From an uncultured Verrucomicrobiales bacterium (GTDB lineage Bacteria; Verrucomicrobiota; Verrucomicrobiia; Verrucomicrobiales; Akkermansiaceae), in the NCBI GenBank assembly GCA_937969125.1, contig CALBVA010000070.1:1-10011 (forward strand): a stretch of 10,011 nt of DNA. The letters run 5' to 3'. The notes below the pieces were generated by a model. It did no database searches, had not been told where the DNA came from, and saw only the letters and a list, made by a program, of their open reading frames with translations. Numbering within the stretch: the first letter of the stretch is position 1; each line of letters begins with the position of its first letter. Below, in pieces: positions 1-7,220 of this stretch. The translations under genes and the position numbers were made by a program.

Positions 1-1
1 A

Positions 2-1261
2 TTTGCACCGAGCTCGCAAGCGATTCGTGTTCTTCTCGTATTGTTGATCCTCCCCTCCTGCGCGGTTCGCATCGAGCCCGCCGCTCCCCGGGCGAAGGTC
101 GCGACTAAACAGGTAACGTTCCCGAAGTGGGTGCCCAGCGACTTCCACAAGCAGATCGATGGCAAAGATCAATTCCTCCCCAACTACATAGCGATGCCCG
201 AGGGTGAGGTCGCCTCCTACCTGCGTCGCCCAGATGGCACCGAGGAATTCGTAGTAGTGAGTCAGCGGGAAGAAAATGCCAAGCCGGGGATCTTCCAGTT
301 CCGTATGGTCTTTCTCCCGACCTCGGTGTTTGCAGGACCGAGCCCGCTCCAGTCAAACCTCAATGAGCTGCGAGGATCGAGACGGAAATGGATATACTCG
401 GCCTATCAATATCGCTCAACCTTCTTCCAGCTCTACCCGGCGATCAGTAAAGACCCGAAGAAAGTCAAAGGGACCATTGTCTATCACACCTCCATCATGC
501 TGCTTTCAATCGCCGAAAAAAAAGTGGTTAAAAAGTTCCGGGCCCTTGGCTGGAACATCGTAGTGGCACTCCCGCCGGATAGCCTCTTCCGGACAAAGCT
601 CCCCGCGATGACCTCGCCACGCGGAACGATGGAAAGCGCAGCGAAACTCCTCGCCGAAGATATGGACCGCCACTATGCCGAGCAGGGATACGCCACGCGC
701 ACGGCCCTCGCATACTTGAGAAGAACAAGGCCGGATTGGCTCGCGAAAAAGAAGGTCCTCATGGCGACCAGCGCAGGGAGCTTCGGCCTACCTGCCGAAG
801 TCCTCATGAATCCGGGTTGGGATGCTATCGTTATCACCAGCGGCGGGACGAACCTACTGGAAACCTTCGAGGAAGGGGCTGCCGGTGTCTTTCCAAATGC
901 CTTAAAATGGATCGCCGATGCCCGGCGCGATCCACCGGCAGACGTCACTTACATCCCTAGCGATGAGGAATATCGGCAGCTTTATCGCCGTGCAGCGAAA
1001 ATGACGAAGCTCCACGCCGGAGCTCTCGCGCCCCTAATTCGGAACGAGAACATCCTCATGATCTCAGGAAGATGGGACCGCATTCTCAGTAAGTCCCAAC
1101 TCGATGGCCTGCACATCGCGCTTGGTCGTCCCGAGCGCTGGACCTACCCGCTCGGTCACCATCTTGTGGCAGTCCAGCTGGCCCTGGAGGTGGGCCGCAT
1201 TGATCGCTGGCTCACTACTTCTTTTCAAAGAAAACCAGATACTCCTTCGGCATCTCGGTGA
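2..1261 (+). CDS. alpha/beta-hydrolase-fold lipoprotein, 5' end outside window
   Basis: The frame is open to the left edge, so the true start is probably upstream of the window; the first possible start inside is TTG at 41. Residues read before and after that TTG (VLLVLLILPSC) form a hydrophobic segment ending in a lipobox, with Cys 7 counted from the TTG. This suggests an exported lipoprotein rather than a protein starting at 41. The body shows an alpha/beta-hydrolase layout, numbered from the TTG. A nucleophile elbow ATSAGS places Ser 244, with Ala replacing the usual first Gly of GxSxG. An acid lies in SGRWDR (Asp 346) and a His in GHHLVA (His 373 or 374), giving a plausible Ser-Asp-His triad. 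About 140 N-terminal residues precede the fold and resemble nothing I recognise. Substrate is unknown; esterase or peptidase-like activity is only an inference. The last ~15 residues overlap a protein-like frame on the minus strand, so this tail may not be ancestral. Confidence 0.8.
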   Translation, partial: FAPSSQAIRVLLVLLILPSCAVRIEPAAPRAKVATKQVTFPKWVPSDFHKQIDGKDQFLPNYIAMPEGEVASYLRRPDGTEEFVVVSQREENAKPGIFQFRMVFLPTSVFAGPSPLQSNLNELRGSRRKWIYSAYQYRSTFFQLYPAISKDPKKVKGTIVYHTSIMLLSIAEKKVVKKFRALGWNIVVALPPDSLFRTKLPAMTSPRGTMESAAKLLAEDMDRHYAEQGYATRTALAYLRRTRPDWLAKKKVLMATSAGSFGLPAEVLMNPGWDAIVITSGGTNLLETFEEGAAGVFPNALKWIADARRDPPADVTYIPSDEEYRQLYRRAAKMTKLHAGALAPLIRNENILMISGRWDRILSKSQLDGLHIALGRPERWTYPLGHHLVAVQLALEVGRIDRWLTTSFQRKPDTPSASR

Positions 1262-1397
1262 TCTGCGCGGAAAATTTGGCATCGCCATAGATCTCCGACC
1301 AGATTCCGGTCGGGGTGGATTCGGGCGAGGCCAATTGAAAGTTAAGGGATTTTCTGGAGGTGCGGGGCCATTGATCCTCGCAGAGCCTGACTGAATT
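1215..1397 (-). pseudogene. possible C-terminal remnant of a minus-strand gene
   Basis: On the minus strand a 60-codon frame runs from just after a TGA (1398-1400) to a TAG at 1215-1217. It contains no ATG or GTG; the only usual start is TTG at 1334, which would give 39 residues. The translation looks like real protein and not a shadow: it includes LASPESTPTGIWSEIYGDAK and ends KEYLVFFEKK. Codon third positions in the last 34 codons are mostly G or C, as expected of coding sequence here. It overlaps the tail of the upstream hydrolase by 47 nt in a convergent arrangement. I read it as the leftover 3' end of a gene whose 5' part was lost, possibly when the downstream operon arrived. A genuine small gene with a TTG start is the alternative. 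I do not recognise the family. Confidence 0.4.
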
Positions 1398-1405
1398 TCA
1401 GGCTC
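1383..1405 (+). terminator. 8-bp hairpin between the hydrolase and the surface operon, possible terminator
   Basis: GAGCCTGA (1383-1390) and TCAGGCTC (1398-1405) are perfect reverse complements around a 7-nt loop. No convincing T-tract follows on either strand, so a Rho-independent terminator is only one reading. The 3' arm shares bases 1403-1405 with another inverted repeat that reaches the ribosome-binding region of the next gene, so the hairpin may instead belong to that gene's leader. Confidence 0.35.
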
Positions 1406-1475
1406 CGTATTTGTGGCTTGAGAAATATTTTGATTCAGCTGAATCCGGATCAAGGCATGATACGGAGAAGGGGTT
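1403..1475 (+). promoter_or_regulatory. structured leader before the FG-GAP gene: palindrome plus RBS-touching inverted repeat
   Basis: The stretch before the ATG at 1476 holds a perfect 14-bp palindrome GATTCAGCTGAATC at 1432-1445, overlapped by the 8-bp palindrome ATCCGGAT at 1443-1450. Around them lies an 8-bp inverted repeat, CTCCGTAT (1403-1410) with ATACGGAG (1460-1467). The right arm covers the first bases of the purine-rich ribosome-binding region GGAGAAGGGG (1464-1473). The palindrome has the shape of a dimeric repressor site, while the longer pairing could limit ribosome access. I see no clear -35/-10 pair for a housekeeping or ECF sigma factor, so the promoter is not located. Confidence 0.4.
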
Positions 1476-4400
1476 ATGAAAAGAGTGGGGCTTCCGAAAT
1501 TGATGAGCTTGCTGGCAGCCGCCTGTGGTCTGGGAATAGGACCGGGGCAGGGACAATTGTTGGATGAGCTGGCGTCATTGGTAAAGCGGGTGAAGGTGGA
1601 CGCAGAAGCGGTGGAGGCGAAACGCGGTCGTGAGGGACCGAAGGCGCTCGTGACGGATGACTTCGATGGCGATGGGAAGGCGGACTTCGCGACGGCGAAT
1701 CTCGATGGGACGGTGAGCGTAGTTTATGGCAAAGGGGGCGAGGACTTTGAGGATCCTGTCTTTTTGGAGACGGGCGGGATTTCACTGCGGGGGATGGTCA
1801 CGAGCGATCTAAACGGAGATGGCTTCTCGGATTTCGTGGTGGCAGATCCATTTCAGGGAAATGTGAAGGTGCTGCTGAGTACCGGAGCGCGGACCTATGC
1901 AGAGGTGGGAACGATTACGCAATGGGTCGGAGTGCGGGCGCTGGTGACCGGGGATTTTAATGGGGACGGGCTGACCGATCTCGCTGCGGCAGGACCGATT
2001 TGCTCAGCTTCGCCGGATGCCCCGGGTCTCCGGGTGCTCCTGGGAAATGGGATGGGTGGGTTTCCGGAAAGCTCCGATGTGGGGATGATCAATCTCACCT
2101 CAAGTGAGGAAACGAAGGTTTATCCTGCACGACCGGTGCATGTCATGGCGGCCTTCCGCGCGAATGATGCCACACGTGATTCGCTGGTGGTGGGGCATGA
2201 GAATTCACAGGAACTCTTCGTTTACCTCGATAACGGTGATGCGGAGTTCCGGATGGAGGCTCATTATCGGGAAATCCGGGTACCAAAACCGATCGAGATC
2301 AAAATCGGGGACCTCAGTGAGGACGGAAGCGAGCTGAATGATTTGGTAGTGATTTCAAAGACGCAGGGGCAGATTCGGATCTATCGGGATGCGCCCTTTA
2401 GCGGGGTGAATCCTTGGGCCGGAATATCTCCCCAGACGATTGCGGTGCCGGGTGCACCGAGGTCGGTGGAGATCGCGGACATGAATAATGACGGCCTCAA
2501 TGATCTGGTGGTAGTCTTGCGAAACTTTAATCGGGTGATCGTCTTCGAGAACAACGGGAGGGATTTTGAAGCGGTCTCTGAGATACCGACCGGGAGCAGC
2601 CCGAGAGCAGCGGCAACGTTGGAGATAAACGGGGACGACTTACCCGATCTACTGGTGATGAATCGAAGCTCGCAGGATGTCTCGGTAATCCTGAGTGACG
2701 AGGACGCGGGCGGTGTGGGAGTGGCTCCACAAATCTATGCGGTCGACGGACAGGTGGTGCAGCTGGAGGTGGTGGATCTCAATGGCGACGGACAGGATGA
2801 TGTGGTGCAGTTGCACACTGCGAGTCGCGAAGTCTCGGTAAGATTGGCACTGGAGGATGGACTCTTGTCCGAGCCGACTTGTTATCCCACGGGGGTGAAT
2901 CCGATCAGCTTCACGGTGCGGGATCTTAATGCGGACGGGAACAAAGATGTGGTGGTGACAAATCTCGGAATGAGAGGCAGGAACAATTCGTCCTTTAGTC
3001 TGATGACAGGTTCGGACAATGGCACCCTCACGGTATTGCCGCAAAACCTCGATTCGGAAGGGAACATGTTCGCGATCGAGACGGGTGACTTCAATGAGGA
3101 CGGGATCGAGGACCTGGTGATCGGTTACTTCGATTGTCGGGTAGTCTTTTACGAGGGACAAAACGACGGGAGCTACGAACGCCGGACGGTGCGGGAGTTC
3201 GTCTATGAATCGCGAGCGATGGTTTCGGGTGACTTTGATCAGGACGGCGATCTGGATCTGGCTGGCGTGGGAGCAAAGGGAGACATCGTGGTGCTCACCA
3301 ACAATGGGGACTTCATGACTGAGAGCTCCGGAGAACGGGCGATCTATGAGACGGGAGAAAGGACGGCTAAGGTGCCGAATCTCTGGATCGTCGATCAGAA
3401 TGAAGACGGCGATCCGGATCTGCTGACCGTGGCAAGGCATTCCATCATACTCCTGACCGGTGGAGCGGGGACCACATTTACGCGAGTGGCGGATACGGAT
3501 GTGGCTTTACAAATCGTGGCAGATGATGCCGTGCGGGATGACTTCGATGGAGACGGTCGTGCGGATCTCATGCTGAGCTGTCTGGTCCAGTCCTGCGTGA
3601 GTCTCTATCACGGGACGGAAGCGGGATTCGAGTTCGGAGTGACGCTGAATGTGCCAGACGCGAGCTATCTGGCGACGGGGGACCTGGACGGGGACGGCCT
3701 GGCAGACATCGTGGGGAGCGGCAGCTCGCTCTGGGCCGCACTGAGCACTCCCCCACCCTCCGGCGGGACGAAACAGGTGACCAATGCGGAACCACGCGAG
3801 GTAGCCACACAGCCGGTGATCAACGAGATCATCGCCAGCAATCGAAACCTGGTGGTAGAGGGATTTGAAAACACCACTCCGGATCTTGTGGAGATTTTCT
3901 TTGGCGGTGAGGGTGAACTGGATCTGGGCGGCTGGATGATGCGGCTGGAGACGCCCGAGGAGGTGCTGGAGTTCACGATGTCAGCGGGAACAACGATTAT
4001 GGGTGGTGAGCAGATGTTGGTGATCTTTGATGAGGTGAGAGTTTTCAATGGGATCCCGAGCGCAGGCTTCAAGCTCCCGCGCGAAGGAGCAACGCTCTCA
4101 CTGATTAACGGAGGTGAAGTGGTGGATGAAGTGACTTATCCGGAACTGCCGGTGGACACTTCCTACTCGCGTTATACGGATGGCTTCACCTCCTTCACGC
4201 TGAATAACTTTCCTGACCCGGGGCTCGCGAATCAGGATAATGGAACGGTAGATCCGAACATGAAATTTCGGGGGTTGAGGTATGATCTCACCGGAGACTC
4301 ACCCCGGCTGATGGTGACGGCGACGGCGACGGATGATGTGGGGGTCTTCACCCTGACGATGAATTACCGGAGGCTGGATGGGGCGGTCAATGAAACCGGC

Positions 4401-5288
4401 AACGTGATCCTGGTGGATGATGGGAGGTCCGGAGATGGCAGGATGGCGGATGGATTTTTCGCGGCGGATGTGACCGACCTGTTCCCTCCCGGGGCGGAGA
4501 TCGAGTTCTTCTTCACCGTGGTGGATCTGATGGGGGCACAGAAGTCCAAGCCGGGGACTTCCTACTTCGCGCCGTTGGGACAAACGACCGAGCATCTTAA
4601 AATACGAATCAGCGAAGCGGAGGAAATTAGCCAACTCCAGATCTCCGAAGTAGTCTCGAAAAATAAGACCGGGCTGCGCGAAGAGAACGGTAAGACGGTG
4701 GACTGGGTGGAGATCCGGAACACGGGAGCAGCCAATATCTCGCTCGACGGGGTGGCACTGGGACAGGAGCAGTTCGACGATGAAGCCTTTCGCTTTCCGG
4801 AGGGGATGGCCCTGGAACCGGGTGAGTATGTCATTGTCTTCGCAGATGGTGATCCGGAAGACGGGCCGCTGCATGCCCCGTTTCGGGTAAGCTCGGCAGG
4901 TGACTCTCTGGCACTGGTAACGCAGGATGAAAACGGCGTGGAGGAGCTTCTGGACGTGGTCACAGTGCCACCACTGGAAGTGGACACGTCTTGGGCACGG
5001 CTGGGGCGGACCAATGAGATCTTCATTGGTCACCCGACACCGGGCGCCTTCAACGGACCGGATCAACTGACGATGCTGAGGAGGGGGAACTCCTTCTGGG
5101 TCGTCTTCCCGACAAAGAGCGGGAAGGACTGTCTCCTACAGGAATCAAGAACCCTCCTCCCGAATTCGTGGATAACGGTAGAGGAGCTAGTCGGCGACGG
5201 CATTGAACATGTTTATCGAGGTGATTTTCAGAGCAGAAACTTTTACCGTCTGGAAGAGCAGGCGGAACAGCCAGGAGGAGCAGAGTGA
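1476..5288 (+). CDS. giant exported FG-GAP/VCBS beta-propeller protein with two lamin-tail domains
   Basis: This 1270-aa exported protein is probably structural, adhesive or ligand-binding; no enzyme motif is visible. ATG 1476 follows a GGAGAAGGGG ribosome-binding stretch. Residues 1-27 are a signal peptide with either type I cleavage near GQGQ or, less surely, a lipobox ending at Cys 17 (LLAAAC). Residues ~55-757 carry FG-GAP/VCBS-like repeats, each with a calcium-loop consensus such as DFDGDGKADF (62) or DLNGDGFSDF (111). Lamin-tail (LTD) domains span ~780-905 (VINEIIASN) and ~1052-1192 (LQISEVVSKN). Between them (~930-1030) lies an Ig-like or fibronectin-like segment. Residues ~1196-1262 form a small beta module (WVVFPTKSG ... 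LLQES ... FYRLE) seen at the ends of many verrucomicrobial secreted proteins. There is no LPXTG or PEP-CTERM signal. The stop overlaps the GTG of the sigma-factor gene by 4 nt, so the two are almost certainly cotranslated. Confidence 0.93.
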   Translation: MKRVGLPKLMSLLAAACGLGIGPGQGQLLDELASLVKRVKVDAEAVEAKRGREGPKALVTDDFDGDGKADFATANLDGTVSVVYGKGGEDFEDPVFLETGGISLRGMVTSDLNGDGFSDFVVADPFQGNVKVLLSTGARTYAEVGTITQWVGVRALVTGDFNGDGLTDLAAAGPICSASPDAPGLRVLLGNGMGGFPESSDVGMINLTSSEETKVYPARPVHVMAAFRANDATRDSLVVGHENSQELFVYLDNGDAEFRMEAHYREIRVPKPIEIKIGDLSEDGSELNDLVVISKTQGQIRIYRDAPFSGVNPWAGISPQTIAVPGAPRSVEIADMNNDGLNDLVVVLRNFNRVIVFENNGRDFEAVSEIPTGSSPRAAATLEINGDDLPDLLVMNRSSQDVSVILSDEDAGGVGVAPQIYAVDGQVVQLEVVDLNGDGQDDVVQLHTASREVSVRLALEDGLLSEPTCYPTGVNPISFTVRDLNADGNKDVVVTNLGMRGRNNSSFSLMTGSDNGTLTVLPQNLDSEGNMFAIETGDFNEDGIEDLVIGYFDCRVVFYEGQNDGSYERRTVREFVYESRAMVSGDFDQDGDLDLAGVGAKGDIVVLTNNGDFMTESSGERAIYETGERTAKVPNLWIVDQNEDGDPDLLTVARHSIILLTGGAGTTFTRVADTDVALQIVADDAVRDDFDGDGRADLMLSCLVQSCVSLYHGTEAGFEFGVTLNVPDASYLATGDLDGDGLADIVGSGSSLWAALSTPPPSGGTKQVTNAEPREVATQPVINEIIASNRNLVVEGFENTTPDLVEIFFGGEGELDLGGWMMRLETPEEVLEFTMSAGTTIMGGEQMLVIFDEVRVFNGIPSAGFKLPREGATLSLINGGEVVDEVTYPELPVDTSYSRYTDGFTSFTLNNFPDPGLANQDNGTVDPNMKFRGLRYDLTGDSPRLMVTATATDDVGVFTLTMNYRRLDGAVNETGNVILVDDGRSGDGRMADGFFAADVTDLFPPGAEIEFFFTVVDLMGAQKSKPGTSYFAPLGQTTEHLKIRISEAEEISQLQISEVVSKNKTGLREENGKTVDWVEIRNTGAANISLDGVALGQEQFDDEAFRFPEGMALEPGEYVIVFADGDPEDGPLHAPFRVSSAGDSLALVTQDENGVEELLDVVTVPPLEVDTSWARLGRTNEIFIGHPTPGAFNGPDQLTMLRRGNSFWVVFPTKSGKDCLLQESRTLLPNSWITVEELVGDGIEHVYRGDFQSRNFYRLEEQAEQPGGAE
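1659..3746 (+). repeat. 14 tandem FG-GAP-type propeller blades (protein-level repeats)
   Basis: Calcium-loop motifs start near residues 62, 111, 160, 279, 335, 383, 434, 483, 538, 586, 640, 689 and 736 of the protein, mostly 47-56 residues apart. The one large gap, 160 to 279, contains a degenerate blade near 227-239 (FRANDATRDSLVV) that has lost the acidic loop. Residue 383 (EINGDDLPDL) is also off consensus. The total of fourteen fits two seven-bladed propellers. At DNA level the repeats are diverged, so this is an old array and not a recent expansion. Confidence 0.75.
5273..5278 (+). promoter_or_regulatory. strong Shine-Dalgarno AGGAGG that decides the sigma-factor start
   Basis: AGGAGG lies inside the last codons of the FG-GAP gene, 6 nt before GTG 5285. 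This spacing supports the GTG start over the internal ATG at 5363, and supports coupled translation with the upstream gene. Confidence 0.7.
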
Positions 5289-5923
5289 AGTCACGGAGAC
5301 AGCAGCATATTGTGAGAAGTGATTCGATACCGGAACTAACTTCAGCGGGAGTGGGGCGACGCATGACTGATCATAGCGAGGTGCGCTTACTGGAGCGCAT
5401 TGGGCGGGGAAACTCACAGGCCTTCGAGGAACTGTATCAACTCTATGCGGGACCGCTTTTTTCCTATGCTAGGAAGTCACTTGCGACGCGAGAGGATGCG
5501 GAAGAATCGCTGCAGGATACCTTTGTGAAGATCTGGGATCGGGCTCACACCTACGATGAAAAACTGGCAGCGCCCTTCACATGGACGATGATGATTCTAC
5601 GCGGCATCTGCATGGACAAACACCGGCGGCTGAATGCTAAACGGCGGGGGAAATCCGTGGAGCTGACGGCAGCACCTGAGCCGAGGGTGAGTGCGGAGCG
5701 GACACTGGAGAGTCTCCACTTCGCAGAGACAGCAGCGCAGGTGTCACGAGCCCTGGAGTCCCTTTCTCAATGTGATCGTGAGTGCCTGGAACTCGCGGTC
5801 TTTGGCCAGATCTCGCAAGAGAAAATCGCGAATCAACTCAACGCCCCACTGGGCACGGTAAAGACAAGAATCCGCCGTAGCCTGCAAAAAATTCGAACCC
5901 TTTTAAAATCCCATGATGCTTGA
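5285..5923 (+). CDS. ECF-type sigma-70 family RNA polymerase sigma factor
   Basis: This 212-aa protein directs RNA polymerase to a dedicated promoter set. Region sigma-2 covers ~46-116, including the DAEESLQDTFVKIWDRA stretch that binds core enzyme and the -10 element. Region sigma-4 covers ~150-204 with the helix-turn-helix SQEKIANQLNAPLGTVKTRI for -35 recognition. A short linker and the lack of sigma-1.1 and sigma-3 fit the ECF group, and the RskA-like partner gene points to the SigK-like branch. GTG 5285 has a strong AGGAGG upstream and forms a 4-nt GTGA overlap with the previous stop. ATG 5363 (MTDHSEVRLL) is an alternative that would drop 26 residues with no recognisable domain. The next gene overlaps its 3' end by up to 11 nt. 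Autoregulation of the operon is likely by analogy with other ECF systems, but no matching promoter could be recognised. Confidence 0.95.
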   Translation: MKSRRQQHIVRSDSIPELTSAGVGRRMTDHSEVRLLERIGRGNSQAFEELYQLYAGPLFSYARKSLATREDAEESLQDTFVKIWDRAHTYDEKLAAPFTWTMMILRGICMDKHRRLNAKRRGKSVELTAAPEPRVSAERTLESLHFAETAAQVSRALESLSQCDRECLELAVFGQISQEKIANQLNAPLGTVKTRIRRSLQKIRTLLKSHDA

Positions 5924-7220
5924 AAAATCTGCCATGGAACGCGCCGAACTCTATGCTCTCGGGATGCTCGATGAGGCCAAGACGGGCGACTTCGAACGTC
6001 AGCTACGTCGTGAACCTGACCTGCAAGCTTACGTATACGAGCTGGAGGAGACGATGGCGGGGATCTCGCTGACAGCTCCGCATAAGGCACCGCCAGCAGG
6101 GACCTTTGAAACGATTATGGACCGCATTGATCAGCGGAGCACTCCCCTCACCCGATCGGTTTCGAGATTTGGGCTGCCGGTGTGGGCGGCTGCGGCGCTG
6201 GTGGTCCTGTCCGGAGTGTCGGTCCATCAGGTGGTGGTGAACCAACAGAATCGAAAGGAGATCTCGACGTTGAAGGAGCAATTGGTGAAGCCCGCTAACG
6301 TAACGGTGGTGAGACCTCCGGAGATCAAGGTGACCTCATCCGGAGGGACCGAACGGGCCGGGGAGCTGCGCACGCTCCATTCGCAGGGAGGATTAAAAAA
6401 CTATGCCCTGACGCAGGATCTAGAAGTGCTGAAGCAGGAACTCGGAAAACTGAAAAAGCTGCAAGAGGAGCGCTTTATCCCACAGCCACGGATGTCACGC
6501 ATGGTGGTGGTAGAGATGGTGGATCCAGCGTTAGCGAACGAGGAGAAACGGGAGCGGAGGTTCGAGTTACCCCAAAAGATCAGCGACATCGTGGCGGCGG
6601 GATTAGACCGGGAAAGCGGACCACCGGAGGGGCCGGTGAGGCTTTCGGGTGAAGCGGACGGCTGGGACGGACATATTGTCATCGAAGGTGGCATGATCCC
6701 GCTGAGTCACATCCGGATGCCAGAGGGCAGCACTGCGACACACAAGGCCTTTCCGGTCGAAAATTGGCGGGATCACCGCGGGCTGCAGCGAAATGAAGAC
6801 GGGACCTTTTATGACCGCTACACCGATATGATTTGGCGACCGCTGGAGAATGGCGACTACCTGGGGACGAAGGCGGCGGACGGCGAGGCACCTACTCCAG
6901 TGCAGAATATTGAGACACCTGCCATTGAGGTGCCGCCAAATGCTTACACTCTGCTGGATGAGACGACGGGTGAAGGATCGATCATTGTCTCGGACGTTCC
7001 GCGGCCGGAGGAGGGGCAGGTTTACCAGCTATGGATAAATGACGCCTTCACCGATTCCTCGATCAGTCTGGGGGTGGTCCCACCGCTGGAGGACGGGGCG
7101 GGTCGCATCTTTTTTAATCTCCCCGAAACCGGGATCTCCCCTTCCAACTACATCCTAACCGCCGAGCCCGATGGCGGTTCGCACACACCTTCCGGCAACA
7201 CGATACTCATTGGACCCTAG
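5913..7220 (+). CDS. RskA-like membrane-spanning anti-sigma factor
   Basis: This 435-aa protein is predicted to hold the neighbouring sigma factor at the membrane and release it on an extracytoplasmic signal. The cytoplasmic N-terminus has the RskA-type start MERAELYALGMLDEA and no His/Cys zinc motif. One membrane span lies at ~87-110 (GLPVWAAAALVVLSGVSV). Heptad-like helices follow at ~112-125 and ~166-187 (LEVLKQELGKLKKLQEE), suggesting a coiled coil outside the membrane. The C-terminus, ~343-434, matches the anti-sigma-K (RskA) domain: VYQLWIND, SLGVV, then TAEPDGGSHTPSGNTILIG. Between coiled coil and RskA domain are ~155 residues (188-342) that I cannot assign. ATG 5913 or 5916 overlaps the sigma gene by 11 or 8 nt; ATG 5934 sits just after its stop and starts exactly at the conserved segment. 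None has a clear Shine-Dalgarno, fitting coupled translation. Mycobacterial RskA is controlled by proteolysis; the same here is inference. Confidence 0.9.
   Translation: MMLEKSAMERAELYALGMLDEAKTGDFERQLRREPDLQAYVYELEETMAGISLTAPHKAPPAGTFETIMDRIDQRSTPLTRSVSRFGLPVWAAAALVVLSGVSVHQVVVNQQNRKEISTLKEQLVKPANVTVVRPPEIKVTSSGGTERAGELRTLHSQGGLKNYALTQDLEVLKQELGKLKKLQEERFIPQPRMSRMVVVEMVDPALANEEKRERRFELPQKISDIVAAGLDRESGPPEGPVRLSGEADGWDGHIVIEGGMIPLSHIRMPEGSTATHKAFPVENWRDHRGLQRNEDGTFYDRYTDMIWRPLENGDYLGTKAADGEAPTPVQNIETPAIEVPPNAYTLLDETTGEGSIIVSDVPRPEEGQVYQLWINDAFTDSSISLGVVPPLEDGAGRIFFNLPETGISPSNYILTAEPDGGSHTPSGNTILIGP

Noticed and set aside
516..523. Run of eight A in the hydrolase gene, a possible slippage or programmed frameshift site
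   Set aside because: The zero frame continues with convincing hydrolase sequence on both sides and the alternative frames end soon without known domains.
1476..1530. Certain lipoprotein assignment of the FG-GAP protein from LLAAAC
   Set aside because: The hydrophobic stretch before Cys 17 is short and a type I cleavage site near residue 27 is equally possible, so it is only mentioned as an alternative.
2649..3440. 263-codon open frame on the minus strand
   Set aside because: It is the antisense shadow of the FG-GAP repeats; the His/Ile/Arg-rich translation mirrors the Asp/Gly-rich repeats and shows no domain.
1659..3746. Repeated GATGG/GACGG-type DNA words that might suggest a CRISPR or satellite array
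   Set aside because: They are codons of the calcium-loop motifs; spacing follows protein blades (~150 nt), and copies are diverged without identical repeats.
4299..5066. 255-codon open frame on the minus strand
   Set aside because: Antisense shadow of the lamin-tail region of a well-supported gene; composition is not protein-like and no motif is visible.
5150..5288. Possible LPXTG, PEP-CTERM or autotransporter C-terminal sorting signal in the FG-GAP protein
   Set aside because: The end is hydrophilic (EEQAEQPGGAE) with no terminal membrane helix, arginine cluster or LPXTG motif.
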